A stretch of 14,012 nucleotides of DNA from Alphaproteobacteria bacterium UBA4588. Its GTDB lineage: Bacteria; Pseudomonadota; Alphaproteobacteria; Puniceispirillales; Puniceispirillaceae. Made by a program: the position numbers and the translations under genes. Positions 6,776 through 13,927 of this stretch are shown piece by piece. Location of the stretch: assembly GCA_002387605.1 (NCBI GenBank), contig DGJU01000020.1, positions 1-14,012 on the forward strand, read 5' to 3'. Every line of letters begins with the position of its first letter. Within the stretch, counting starts at the first letter, position 1. Below the pieces are notes generated by a model. The model saw only the letters and a list, made by a program, of their open reading frames with translations. It was not told the origin of the DNA and did no database searches.

Positions 6776-7524
6776 TACTTATTTCCTTCATCAAGCTGAC
6801 GGCCCAGAAGCGTGCTAAATTCCTGTGCAAAAACATCAAGTGCCGAGCCGATTTTATCCAGATCAGCAGAAAATTTATTATAGGCTACAACCGCCGGTAT
6901 CGCAGCCGCCAGCCCCAGCGCAGTTGCAAATAGCGCTTCAGCAATCCCCGGCGCCACAACTGCAAGGCTGGTATTTTTGGATTCTGCAATAGACTGAAAA
7001 GAATTCATAATCCCCCAGACAGTCCCCAGCAGGCCAACAAAGGGTGATACTGACCCGATGGATGCAAGCACACTCATGCCAGATTCAAGCCGTTCCATTT
7101 CACGCGTAATCGTAAGACCCATCGTGCGTTCAATCCGTGCCAGCAGCGAATGTTTTAAATCGCCCTGCAAGGCTCTTGTCAGGCCTTTAACATTTGCGCG
7201 GCGCCATTCACGCATGGCAGCAACAAAGACCTGAGCCTGCGCGCTATCCGCATTATCGCCTGTCTGGTTGTAAAGATCATCCAGCGAGCCACCAGACCAG
7301 AATTGCTCATCAAACTGAGAGGCATTACGCACCTGTCTGCGGAATTTTGTTATTTTATCAAACATAATTGCCCAGCACCAAATAGACGCACCAACAAGCA
7401 AGAACATGACAAATTTTACAATCGGATCAGCTGCGAGAAACAGACCAAAAATCGTTAATTCAGCTGCCTGTGAACTGGCTATTATTTCAGCTTCGCCCGT
7501 TGCGGCAAATGCACTTATATTCAT
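6775..7524 (-). CDS. tolQ: TolQ, Tol-Pal proton-channel subunit (ExbB family)
   Basis: TolQ is the multimeric membrane scaffold of the Tol motor, surrounding TolR and binding the TolA helix. The 249-residue protein has three transmembrane segments, at about 30-55, 150-178 and 190-215, in the MotA/TolQ/ExbB pattern, with a large cytoplasmic loop between the first two. The segment SIGSVSPFVGLLGTVWGIMN (about 155-174) and the APGIAEALFATALGLAAAIP segment (191-210) are hallmark sequences. The ATG at 7524 is preceded by GAGGG about 10 nt upstream. It follows ybgC after 30 bp and overlaps tolR by one base. Confidence 0.97.
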   Translation of the reverse strand: MNISAFAATGEAEIIASSQAAELTIFGLFLAADPIVKFVMFLLVGASIWCWAIMFDKITKFRRQVRNASQFDEQFWSGGSLDDLYNQTGDNADSAQAQVFVAAMREWRRANVKGLTRALQGDLKHSLLARIERTMGLTITREMERLESGMSVLASIGSVSPFVGLLGTVWGIMNSFQSIAESKNTSLAVVAPGIAEALFATALGLAAAIPAVVAYNKFSADLDKIGSALDVFAQEFSTLLGRQLDEGNK

Positions 7525-7554
7525 CGAATTCTACCCTCATTCTGAATAATTTAC

Positions 7555-8064
7555 TTAGGCTGTGCCCTCTCCGGCGACAGAAAGATGCGTGATTATTTCC
7601 CGAACGTCATCAGGAAACCGGCATGGTGCATATTTTTTGTTCACCCATACTCCTTCTACCAAAAGTCTGGCAAAAATAAGGCCAGTTTCAGGTGATATAA
7701 TGTGTTGAGCCAGCCGCAATGATGCCCGTTTGAGCTGTTCCAGGCGGGTGACAACAATAATTTGGTCATGCAATTGTGCCGGCGCATGATAGCGCGCTTC
7801 AACCTGGCGAATAATAATGCCTTCGCCTGTACTGCGCAGACGCGCGCCAAGATGAATACCGCCTGCGCGTAAAACCGCAGACCGTGCCCGCTCAGCATAA
7901 TTCAGATAATGAGCGTGATAAACAATGCCGCCAGCATCAGTATCCTCATATTGCACAATAAGCCCGTAATGATGACAGCCTTGATCTGGCAACAGGATTC
8001 CATCTGGATGGCAGGCTGCCACAAATTCCGCTCTGCTAAGCGGTAGCAGATTATGCATTTTCAT
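7555..8064 (-). CDS. ybgC: YbgC-type acyl-CoA thioesterase (hot-dog fold)
   Basis: This tol-pal-associated thioesterase of the 4-hydroxybenzoyl-CoA type hydrolyses acyl-CoA substrates and normally opens the tol operon. The hallmark YEDTDAGGIVYHAHYLNYAERAR lies at about residues 39-61 of the 169-residue product, including the catalytic Asp (residue 43). The chosen ATG (8064) lies within the last codons of ruvB, 14 nt from its end. A longer frame to 8115 would overlap ruvB by 65 nt and is unlikely. Compared with usual YbgC there are about 25 extra N-terminal residues, so a GTG at 8022 or a TTG at 7992 (preceded by GGA) are real alternatives. Family assignment is secure; the start is not. Confidence 0.92.
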   Translation of the reverse strand: MKMHNLLPLSRAEFVAACHPDGILLPDQGCHHYGLIVQYEDTDAGGIVYHAHYLNYAERARSAVLRAGGIHLGARLRSTGEGIIIRQVEARYHAPAQLHDQIIVVTRLEQLKRASLRLAQHIISPETGLIFARLLVEGVWVNKKYAPCRFPDDVREIITHLSVAGEGTA

Positions 8065-9112
8065 CGCCGTTAGCCGAAGCATTATTACCGAGCAAATCAA
8101 GCTGATATGCCGCATCTTTTGGCGGCGTCAGGCCAAGATATGCCCAGCCTGTCTGCGACAAACACCGGCCACGCGGCGTTCGCATCAAAAGCCCTGTCTG
8201 CATTAAATAAGGCTCAATAACATCCTCTAGCATATCGCGCTGTTCTGACAATACCGCAGCAAGAGTATCAACCCCAACAGGCCCACCGCCATAATATTCA
8301 ACAAGGCTGGTAAGATAGCGTCTATCCATCCCATCCAGACCTTTTTTATCAACATCAAGACGACCAAGAGCGCCATCAGCAAAAGTAGCTGTGACAGTAT
8401 CAACGCCGTCAACCAGCGCAATATCACGCACACGCCGCAATAACCGGCCAGCAACACGGGGTGTCCCGCGTGACCGTTTTGCAATTTCAGCAGCCCCGTC
8501 AGCACTCAATGGCAGGCTGAGTTTTTCTGCCTGACGTGTCAGGATAGCAACCAATTCTTCTGCGCTGTAAAACTGCATCCGCATCTGAATGCCGAACCTG
8601 TCACGCAACGGGGTGGTCAGTAATCCTGCACGGGTTGTCGCCCCAACAAGCGTGAAGCGGGGCAAATCAATACGCACTGAGCGCGCAGACGGCCCCTCCC
8701 CGATGATAAGGTCAAGCTGACCATCTTCCATTGCCGGATAAAGCACTTCCTCAACAGCTGGATTAAGCCGGTGAATTTCATCAATGAAAAGTACATCACG
8801 CGGGGCAAGGTTTGTCAGCAACGCGGCAAGATCGCCAGCACGGGCGATAACAGGGCCGGAAGTTGCCCGAAACCCCACCCCAAGTTCGCTGGCAATAATC
8901 TGTGCCATTGTTGTCTTGCCAAGTCCGGGCGGTCCATGCAGCAATGTATGGTCCATCGCATCTTCACGCACACGGGCGGCATGGATAAACGTTTCTAAAT
9001 TCCGGCGTCCCTGACCCTGCCCCACAAATTCGGCAAGCGAAAGCGGCCGCAAAGCAGTATCAGGCTGCGCGGTCTGTTCGGTCTGCTCAGCTGTAATAAG
9101 GCGCTCTGTCAT
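8051..9112 (-). CDS. ruvB: RuvB, Holliday junction branch-migration ATPase
   Basis: RuvB is the hexameric AAA+ motor that, with RuvA, drives branch migration of Holliday junctions. The 353-residue protein shows Walker A GPPGLGKTT (about 60-68), Walker B LFIDEIHRL (about 108-116, Asp111/Glu112), sensor 1 GATTRAG (about 157-163), the arginine-finger segment PLRDRFG (Arg170), and the C-terminal winged-helix region with GGPVGVDTLAA and YLMQTGLLMRTPRGR. It is full length for the family. The ATG lies 15 bp after the ruvA stop. The last codons overlap the start of ybgC. No alphaproteobacterial SOS box (GTTC-N7-GTTC) is visible near ruvC, so damage induction is not evident here. Confidence 0.98.
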   Translation of the reverse strand: MTERLITAEQTEQTAQPDTALRPLSLAEFVGQGQGRRNLETFIHAARVREDAMDHTLLHGPPGLGKTTMAQIIASELGVGFRATSGPVIARAGDLAALLTNLAPRDVLFIDEIHRLNPAVEEVLYPAMEDGQLDLIIGEGPSARSVRIDLPRFTLVGATTRAGLLTTPLRDRFGIQMRMQFYSAEELVAILTRQAEKLSLPLSADGAAEIAKRSRGTPRVAGRLLRRVRDIALVDGVDTVTATFADGALGRLDVDKKGLDGMDRRYLTSLVEYYGGGPVGVDTLAAVLSEQRDMLEDVIEPYLMQTGLLMRTPRGRCLSQTGWAYLGLTPPKDAAYQLDLLGNNASANGDENA

Positions 9113-9127
9113 GATCTATGCAGTCTC

Positions 9128-9748
9128 CTATACCGTTCCGAGCTGTTTTAGGGCAGCACCAATAATGGCAGATGTATCTGCTGTCTTATCAGCAGCAACC
9201 GCTTGCTGAACGGCGACAAACACTTCTGCACGCGCATAGCCCAGATTAACAAGCGCCGATAGCGCATCTTGGATGATTTGATTGTCTGCTGCGTCTGCTG
9301 CAGGTGCGCCACTATCAAGCGAGGCAGGCGCGCCAAGGCTCATGATTGCGCCGGTTTTTGAAGCAAGCTCATTCACAATCCGAAGCGCTAATTTGGGTCC
9401 AATGCCATCTGCACGAGATACCATGGCTTTATCAGCAGCCATGATAGCCTGCAATAATTCAGCCGGGCTGAGAGCTGTTAGAATAGACAAGGATGCTTTT
9501 GCGCCAACACCTTGCACTGTCTGTAATAGCTTGAAAGCCTGCCGTTCATCATCTTCTGCAAAGCCAAACAATGTCAGCGCATCCTCGCGCACCAGCATTT
9601 CTGTCAGAAGGGTTACGTGCCCACCAACCGGGCCAAGCCGTGCAAGCGTTCGTCCCGTCATCTGAACAAGATAGCCAACGCCATTTACATCAAGCACAAC
9701 AGAATTCACATCGAGCATGGCAATTCTGCCAGAAAGCTGGGCAATCAT
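9128..9748 (-). CDS. ruvA: RuvA, Holliday junction recognition subunit
   Basis: RuvA tetramers bind the four-way junction and load RuvB. The 206-residue protein has the N-terminal OB-fold (about 1-62, MIAQLSGRIA and GVGYLVQMT), the central tandem helix-hairpin-helix region (about 68-140, with LLQTVQGVGAKASLSIL and ADGIGPKLALRIVNEL), a linker, and the C-terminal domain III (about 158-206) that contacts RuvB. I chose the ATG at 9748, because a strong AAAGGAG ribosome binding site (9763-9757) sits 8 nt upstream and the protein then begins as other RuvA proteins do. A GTG one codon earlier is possible. The start overlaps the ruvC stop by one base (TGATG). Confidence 0.97.
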   Translation of the reverse strand: MIAQLSGRIAMLDVNSVVLDVNGVGYLVQMTGRTLARLGPVGGHVTLLTEMLVREDALTLFGFAEDDERQAFKLLQTVQGVGAKASLSILTALSPAELLQAIMAADKAMVSRADGIGPKLALRIVNELASKTGAIMSLGAPASLDSGAPAADAADNQIIQDALSALVNLGYARAEVFVAVQQAVAADKTADTSAIIGAALKQLGTV

Positions 9749-10296
9749 CACAACGTCTCCTTTGCTAAGGCAGCATCAATTGCGGCCTGCAGACCGCTAC
9801 CGGCAGGTGCTGAGCCTTTTTGCGCGCTAAAATTATGACCTGACTGAACACCGGCAATCGCGATTGCCAGAGCATCAGCAGCATCTGATGGCGGCTCTTC
9901 TATTGCCAACAGCCGGGCAACCATAGCAGAGACTTGTTTTTTATCTGCCTTGCCCGTTCCTGTAACAGCCTGTTTGGCGGCACGAGCTGCAATTTCGCCA
10001 ACCCCAAGGCCGGCCGCACCGCACGCTTGAATAGCAACACCGCGCGCCATCCCAAGACGCAAAGCAGAGCGCGGATTTTGTGAGACAAAGATTTCTTCGA
10101 TCATTGCACTTTCAGGGCGATAGTCTCTGATAACATCGCTCAGACCATCTGCAATGGCGCAGAGCCTTTCTGCATCACTCATCTTGGTTGTGGTGCGGAT
10201 AATCCCATGACCTTCATGATAAAGACGGTGTGCCGAGAAACGGACAAGTCCCCATCCTGTTGCCTGAAGTCCCGGATCAATCCCGAGCATACGCAT
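9748..10296 (-). CDS. ruvC: RuvC, Holliday junction resolvase
   Basis: RuvC is the dimeric endonuclease that cuts Holliday junctions symmetrically after RuvAB branch migration. In the 182-residue product the four acidic catalytic residues are in place: Asp7 in GIDPG, the Glu at 67 in IEEIF, and Asp138 and Asp141 in SDAADALAIA. The KADKK segment (about 116-120) before the last helix is also typical. Length matches the family. It starts 38 bp after yebC, and its end carries the ruvA ribosome binding site, so ruvC and ruvA are probably coupled. Confidence 0.98.
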   Translation of the reverse strand: MRMLGIDPGLQATGWGLVRFSAHRLYHEGHGIIRTTTKMSDAERLCAIADGLSDVIRDYRPESAMIEEIFVSQNPRSALRLGMARGVAIQACGAAGLGVGEIAARAAKQAVTGTGKADKKQVSAMVARLLAIEEPPSDAADALAIAIAGVQSGHNFSAQKGSAPAGSGLQAAIDAALAKETL

Positions 10297-10334
10297 ACAG
10301 TTTTATCCCTGTCCCAGTTACAGATAAATAATGA

Positions 10335-11078
10335 CTAGCCCTCAAGCTTTGCCATTATTTCATCAGAAATTTCAAAATTGAACGCAATATTCTGGACATC
10401 CTCATTATCATCTAATGTATCCATGAATTTCAAGAGCGTCTGCGCATGACCTTCGTCCACATCAACGCTATTCTGAGCAATCCAAGTCAACTGAGCTTCC
10501 TGCGGGGCTCCGAACGCCGCATCCAGAGATTCTCTGACCGCATTGAAATCTTCGGGGTTTGTTGTGATGACATGCACATCTTCGTCTGATTCAACATTAT
10601 CAGCACCTGCTTCCAATGCTGCTTCAAAAACTGTATCTGCATCTCCGGCAGAGGCGTCAAAAATCATCTGACCTACCTTGTCGAACATGAAAGAAACAGA
10701 CCCCGTCTCACCAAGCGTACCACCGAATTTATTAAAGGCTGCCCGCACCTCTGATGCTGTCCGGTTCCGGTTATCGGTAAGCGCTTCAACAATAAAGGCT
10801 GTGCCGCCTGTTCCATAACCCTCATAGCGAATTTCTTCATAAAGTTCGCCTTCTCCGCCTTCGGCCCGCTTTAGCACACGCTCAACATTGTCTTTCGGCA
10901 TATTGGCAGCGCGGCATCCAGCAAGGGCTGTACGCAACCGCGGATTAGCGTCAGGGTCAGTCCCTGCTCTTGCGGCAACAGCCAGCTCTTTTATCAGACG
11001 GGTAAACACCTTAGCGCGCTTTTTATCCTGCGCGCCTTTGCGGTGTTGAATATTTTTAAATTTGGAGTGGCCTGCCAT
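10335..11078 (-). CDS. yebC: YebC/PmpR family protein (TACO1-like)
   Basis: This is a YebC/TACO1 family protein; family members have been described as transcriptional regulators and as factors that help translation through difficult stretches such as proline runs. The 247-residue protein begins with the invariant MAGHSKFKNIQHRK and shows GCRAANMPKDNVERVLKRA, YEGYGTGGTAFIVEALTDNRNRT and GGTLGETGSVSFMF, covering the usual three domains. An open frame extends 22 codons further upstream (to 11144), but the family always starts at MAGHSK, so the ATG at 11078 is preferred. It precedes ruvCAB, a frequent arrangement. The window also encodes a Pro10 stretch in TolA, so a link to the translation role is possible but untested. 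Confidence 0.96.
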   Translation of the reverse strand: MAGHSKFKNIQHRKGAQDKKRAKVFTRLIKELAVAARAGTDPDANPRLRTALAGCRAANMPKDNVERVLKRAEGGEGELYEEIRYEGYGTGGTAFIVEALTDNRNRTASEVRAAFNKFGGTLGETGSVSFMFDKVGQMIFDASAGDADTVFEAALEAGADNVESDEDVHVITTNPEDFNAVRESLDAAFGAPQEAQLTWIAQNSVDVDEGHAQTLLKFMDTLDDNEDVQNIAFNFEISDEIMAKLEG

Positions 11079-11200
11079 GGGTCTCGTTCGTCCTATTTTA
11101 ATTGTACGCCTTAAACGCACCTTTACCGCTTCATCACTTAACAAAGCATATATCAGATAGAGTGCATTATTTCCAGTTCTCAGGCCTATTTCACTGTGTT

Positions 11201-12004
11201 TTAAGGTGTTTCAGGGAGGGCGCCGCCACTCCTGAAGGGGAACACGGCTGTTGCAAGGCCATTTGTGTCAACATCAACAATCAAACCGCATAGGCTTGGC
11301 TCACCTTGTGCCACCGATAAGCGCCCCGACCCCCGTTTGGTAAACCGTGAAATAGCCACATCCTTATCCATGCCGATAACTGACTCATAATCACCGCACA
11401 TGCCGGCATCTGTCTGATAGGCAGTGCCGCCAGTCAGAATGCGCAAATCAGCTGTTGGAATATGAGTATGGGTGCCAACAACAAGACTGACACGGCCATC
11501 AAGATAATGCCCCATAGCAACCTTTTCTGATGTTGCTTCACCATGAAAATCAACAATGATGGCATCTGCATCACGGCCAAGTTTGAGTGTGTTAAGAACC
11601 TTATCCATTGCAGCAAACGCATTATCATTCTGCGCCATAAACAGATTGGCCATGACATTCACAACCCCATAGCGGGTGCCATCATCGCCAGCGACAATGG
11701 TAACACCAACCCCTGGAAATTCAGGGGCCATATTTACCGGACGCAACAACCGTGGCTCTTTTTCAATATAGGGTGAAATTTCAGATTTATCCCAGACATG
11801 ATTGCCGGTCGTCAGAACATCAATGCCAGCGCCAAACAGGTCATCACAAATTGAGGGGGTAACACCAAACCCGCCGGCGGCATTCTCGCAATTTACAACC
11901 AGAAAATCACAGTTCTGAGAGGCTTTTAAATCCGCTGCTTTGGCAATAACCGTCTGACGCGCATTTCGGCCAACAATATCCCCTAAAAACATCAGACGTT
12001 TCAT
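11201..12004 (-). CDS. YmdB-type metallophosphoesterase (TIGR00282 family)
   Basis: This is a 267-residue calcineurin-like metallophosphoesterase of the family typified by Bacillus subtilis YmdB, a cyclic-nucleotide phosphodiesterase in vitro. Metal-ligand motifs are all present: GDIVGR (Asp9), NCENAAGG (Glu40, Asn41), TTGNHVWD (Asn68, His69), VDFHGEATSEK (His154) and GTHTHIPTAD (His179, His181), followed by GMCGDYESVIGM. The length is normal. The ATG at 12004 has AAGGA about 10 nt upstream; an overlapping upstream ATG stops after three codons. It lies 110 bp after fthC and 122 bp before yebC, a common alphaproteobacterial order. The physiological substrate in Alphaproteobacteria is not known to me. 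Confidence 0.94.
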   Translation of the reverse strand: MKRLMFLGDIVGRNARQTVIAKAADLKASQNCDFLVVNCENAAGGFGVTPSICDDLFGAGIDVLTTGNHVWDKSEISPYIEKEPRLLRPVNMAPEFPGVGVTIVAGDDGTRYGVVNVMANLFMAQNDNAFAAMDKVLNTLKLGRDADAIIVDFHGEATSEKVAMGHYLDGRVSLVVGTHTHIPTADLRILTGGTAYQTDAGMCGDYESVIGMDKDVAISRFTKRGSGRLSVAQGEPSLCGLIVDVDTNGLATAVFPFRSGGALPETP

Positions 12005-12114
12005 CGTTTCATATCCTTAACTCTGCTTTATCAGACCTGTAGTCGGTCTATGACCGTGCCGTCATACGATAATTATTTAGTATAATGGCTCTTGTCTTAA
12101 GGCGGCGAGACCTG

Positions 12115-12699
12115 TCATGCAAGGTATAGGCCGCTATTTGTAAGAATCCCTGTTAATTGGCGGTCATATGGACCAATGGGCACGTGCTGAACTTCCTGCT
12201 CATCATAAGCAATGCCAAGTGAAATGCAGCTATGCCCCTCAGCTTCCAAAGCCGCCAAGGTACGATCATAAAAGCCACCACCATAGCCAAGACGGTAGCC
12301 TTGCTTATCAAACGCTAATAACGGCGTCAGAATAAGATGCGGCAGGAGAATATCTGCTGTAGGCGGAGGCTGTTTTGTTTTATAGGGGCCATCAACAAGC
12401 TCTGCTTCACTGCCAAAAGCGCGAAATGTCAGCGGCGTTTGCGGAGCGCCCGTTTCAGGAAGACAGAGATGACAGCCAGCATGTTTTAACGCCGCCATCA
12501 ATCTAAGCGGCGATACCTCATCACGGATAGGCCAGTAGCCTGCAACAGATGTTGGCGCAAACCGCGCCATAAGGTCATCAGCAAACCGCGCTATTTTTTT
12601 GTCTATATCGTGATTTTTCTGTGCTGCGATAGCCCGCATCTGCTGTGCGGCTATCCGGCAGGCTGGTTTTTCTGTTTCGCTTATTTCTTCAGCTGCCAT
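12115..12699 (-). CDS. 5-formyltetrahydrofolate cyclo-ligase
   Basis: The enzyme converts 5-formyltetrahydrofolate to 5,10-methenyltetrahydrofolate using ATP (EC 6.3.3.2), clearing an inhibitory folate. The 194-residue product carries the signature GYRLGYGGGFYDR (about 134-146), an upstream YWPIRDEVSP motif and the LPHLILTPLLAFD segment before the signature. It lies immediately downstream of the 6S RNA, the classical zapA-ssrS-fthC (ygfA) context. I chose ATG at 12699; a TTG one codon earlier (12702) is also possible, with GCAAGG upstream at usable spacing for either. In Proteobacteria the gene is often co-transcribed with 6S RNA, and no strong separate promoter is obvious in the gap of about 80 bp. 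Confidence 0.95.
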   Translation of the reverse strand: MAAEEISETEKPACRIAAQQMRAIAAQKNHDIDKKIARFADDLMARFAPTSVAGYWPIRDEVSPLRLMAALKHAGCHLCLPETGAPQTPLTFRAFGSEAELVDGPYKTKQPPPTADILLPHLILTPLLAFDKQGYRLGYGGGFYDRTLAALEAEGHSCISLGIAYDEQEVQHVPIGPYDRQLTGILTNSGLYLA

Positions 12700-12778
12700 C
12701 AAAAAACAGACCTTGCTCCGCCACCTAGCGTTATTTTCACCACAAGAAACATATGACGTCTAGGATGACGTAAAAAAA

Positions 12779-12945
12779 GTCTAGGAACGATAGCCAGACA
12801 AGCCGTTGACATGTTTCATCCTCTGTGACCTGTGATACAGGTGGGCACCGCAATACACAGACCGCAGTCTGCACAGAGGCAGTTCCCGACAGAAGATTAT
12901 GGTCCCAGGGATTGAAAGGCCTGACGCACCATCGAGCTATCGTCC
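12779..12945 (-). ncRNA. ssrS: 6S RNA (RNA polymerase sigma-70 holoenzyme regulator)
   Basis: 6S RNA mimics an open promoter and sequesters the housekeeping RNA polymerase in stationary phase. Support is positional and structural. It lies between zapA and the 5-formyltetrahydrofolate cyclo-ligase gene, the conserved site in Proteobacteria. The minus-strand transcript folds end to end: GGACGATAGC (12945-12936) pairs with GCTATCGTTCC (12794-12784) as a 10-bp closing stem with one bulge. CAGGCC then pairs with GGCTTG, and after an open central region CCTCTGTG pairs with CACAGAGG in the apical arm. A T7 run (12778-12772) follows the 3' end. Length of about 167 nt is typical. I assigned it without a covariance-model search, so exact ends are approximate. 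Confidence 0.85.
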
Positions 12946-12951
12946 GTGTTA

Positions 12952-12980
12952 AGATTAGGCCTTTGCCAGTCGACTGGCAA
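12952..12980 (-). promoter_or_regulatory. Predicted 6S RNA promoter overlapping the zapA stop codon
   Basis: On the minus strand TTGCCA (12980-12975), a 17-nt spacer and TAATCT (12957-12952) form a good housekeeping-type promoter. The predicted start at 12945 coincides with the first base of the 6S closing stem. The zapA stop TAA supplies the first three bases of the -10 box. Confidence 0.65.
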
Positions 12981-13305
12981 GGTGATTGATTTCTTCGGCG
13001 GCGGCACTGATAGCCTGCGCAACCCGGGCCTGCTCGTCTTTCTGTCTAACAGTGTCAGCCGAAGCCGATGCCATTGCCGTAGCGCCGCCCGCAGCCTGCT
13101 CTGCCTGAAAGGCACGGTCAGCAAGGATAATTGATGTCATTGCCAGAAGCCTTGTATCACCAACAGCGCCAACAGCCTGTTTCAGTTCCTGCAAAATAGC
13201 ATTCACTTCTTCAGCCATGGTTTTGACATGATTTTCGGCACCTGCATCACACCCCATCTGATAGGGTTGGTCATTTATCCTGACGGTTACAACTGACTGT
13301 GTCAT
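12955..13305 (-). CDS. zapA: ZapA, FtsZ-ring-associated cell division protein
   Basis: ZapA crosslinks FtsZ filaments at midcell. The 116-residue protein begins with the N-terminal beta-hairpin region typical of ZapA (VTVRINDQPYQMGCDAG), followed by the helix with ENHVKTMAEEVNAIL and DTRLLAMTSIILADRAF, and ends in a helical, Ala- and Gln-rich coiled-coil tail. Length is at the family norm. The ATG at 13305 has AAGGAG about 12 nt upstream, inside a small tandem duplication. It is 61 bp downstream of a small coiled-coil gene and directly upstream of the 6S RNA; the last codons contain the 6S promoter. Confidence 0.93.
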   Translation of the reverse strand: MTQSVVTVRINDQPYQMGCDAGAENHVKTMAEEVNAILQELKQAVGAVGDTRLLAMTSIILADRAFQAEQAAGGATAMASASADTVRQKDEQARVAQAISAAAEEINHLASRLAKA

Positions 13306-13309
13306 TTTT

Positions 13310-13330
13310 TTGGTCTGCTCCTTGGTCTGC
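13310..13330. repeat. 12-bp-period tandem duplication around the zapA ribosome binding site
   Basis: TTGGTCTGC occurs at 13310-13318 and again at 13322-13330, separated by TCC. On the minus strand the AAGGAG ribosome binding sequence of zapA is formed across this junction. Confidence 0.6.
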
Positions 13331-13366
13331 GGCCATTAGCAAGGCTGTCTTATGTCTGGATGAGAG

Positions 13367-13609
13367 TTATGATGAGGCTGTATTTTTTGACGCGACAAGG
13401 TGCCGCGCTTCAGAAATGAGCGTTTTAATTGCCTTTAACTCGTCTACCGCTTCAGCTGATAAAGTCGTTACAGCAGTATCATTCTGGTCCAAGTGCTGGG
13501 ATGTCTCAACAGCATGACGAAGCGTAGATAAGGATTGTGTCAGGTTGGCAAGAGCATCATCCAGTGATGTATGCTTCGGAGTTCCTGCCTCATCTGAGGA
13601 TGCGGACAT
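13367..13609 (-). CDS. Small coiled-coil protein upstream of zapA (DUF4164-like)
   Basis: This gene encodes an 80-residue, soluble, acidic, helical protein with no signal peptide or membrane segment. The middle (about 16-72) has a heptad-like spacing of Leu, Val and Ile consistent with a coiled coil, flanked by Ser/Ala-rich ends. I recognise no catalytic motif. Many Alphaproteobacteria carry a small coiled-coil gene of the DUF4164 type directly before zapA; assignment here rests on position, size and composition rather than on a clear motif. The ATG at 13609 is preceded by a purine-rich AAGAAGAG stretch at suitable spacing. It is probably co-transcribed with zapA and may act in division, which is inference only. 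Confidence 0.7.
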   Translation of the reverse strand: MSASSDEAGTPKHTSLDDALANLTQSLSTLRHAVETSQHLDQNDTAVTTLSAEAVDELKAIKTLISEARHLVASKNTASS

Positions 13610-13754
13610 AAGTTATCTCTTCTTTTCTGATGTGCCTTATATGAGCTGGTATGCACACCGCCTTCGGACTGATTTTTATCAGCGCAGAAGAACACTCCTT
13701 AGACACAGATTACACAGATGACACTGCATCCAAATCATAGAAAAAACAAGTTCC

Positions 13755-13766
13755 ACAACAGGTTGT
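13755..13766. promoter_or_regulatory. Perfect 12-bp dyad in the gene-free region
   Basis: The sequence ACAAC-AG-GTTGT is a perfect inverted repeat lying about 150 bp upstream of the coiled-coil gene and just upstream of the plus-strand promoter candidate. It could be an operator; no regulator is implied by the sequence. Confidence 0.3.
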
Positions 13767-13772
13767 TATGCG

Positions 13773-13802
13773 TTGTTCGAGCTTCATCCTACCTGCTAAT
13801 TG
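13773..13802 (+). promoter_or_regulatory. Weak plus-strand promoter candidate
   Basis: TTGTTC (13773-13778), an 18-nt spacer and TAATTG (13797-13802), with an extended TG element before the -10. A transcript from here would start near 13809, carry the long hairpin in its leader and run out of the window. The match is only moderate. Confidence 0.25.
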
Positions 13803-13857
13803 CGAAAAAATTCCATCATTGCCAACAGATAGCCCTGCTTATGGGGGTAAAATTTTC

Positions 13858-13927
13858 CGTCAAATCTGTTCTTACATAGTTTGCTAAACAGGCGATAGGG
13901 CGCTGTTTTGGCAAGAACAGATTGACG
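13858..13927. repeat. Long two-tier inverted repeat (hairpin of about 70 nt)
   Basis: CGTCAAATCTGTTCTT (13858-13873) is the reverse complement of AAGAACAGATTGACG (13913-13927) except for one bulged A. Inside it, TTGCTAAACAG (13881-13891) pairs with CTGTTTTGGCAA (13903-13914), with one bulge and one G-U pair, around an 11-nt loop. No T tract follows on the plus strand; on the minus strand only GGAAAATTTT follows, so it is at best a weak terminator. It could be an RNA leader structure, an operator or a dispersed repeat. Confidence 0.6.

Noticed and set aside
11079..11144. N-terminal extension of 22 residues on YebC
   Set aside because: The family starts almost invariantly at MAGHSK, and the extension shows no conservation or better ribosome binding site.
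12044..12056. CGGTC-TAT-GACCG hairpin between fthC and the phosphoesterase gene as a terminator
   Set aside because: The stem is only 5 bp and no U tract follows on the minus strand; it may be an operator at most.
13868..13884. SOS-like GTTC-N7-GTTT within the hairpin
   Set aside because: The alphaproteobacterial SOS box is GTTC-N7-GTTC. The second half is mismatched, and the sequence is explained by the inverted repeat. No better box was found near ruvCAB either.
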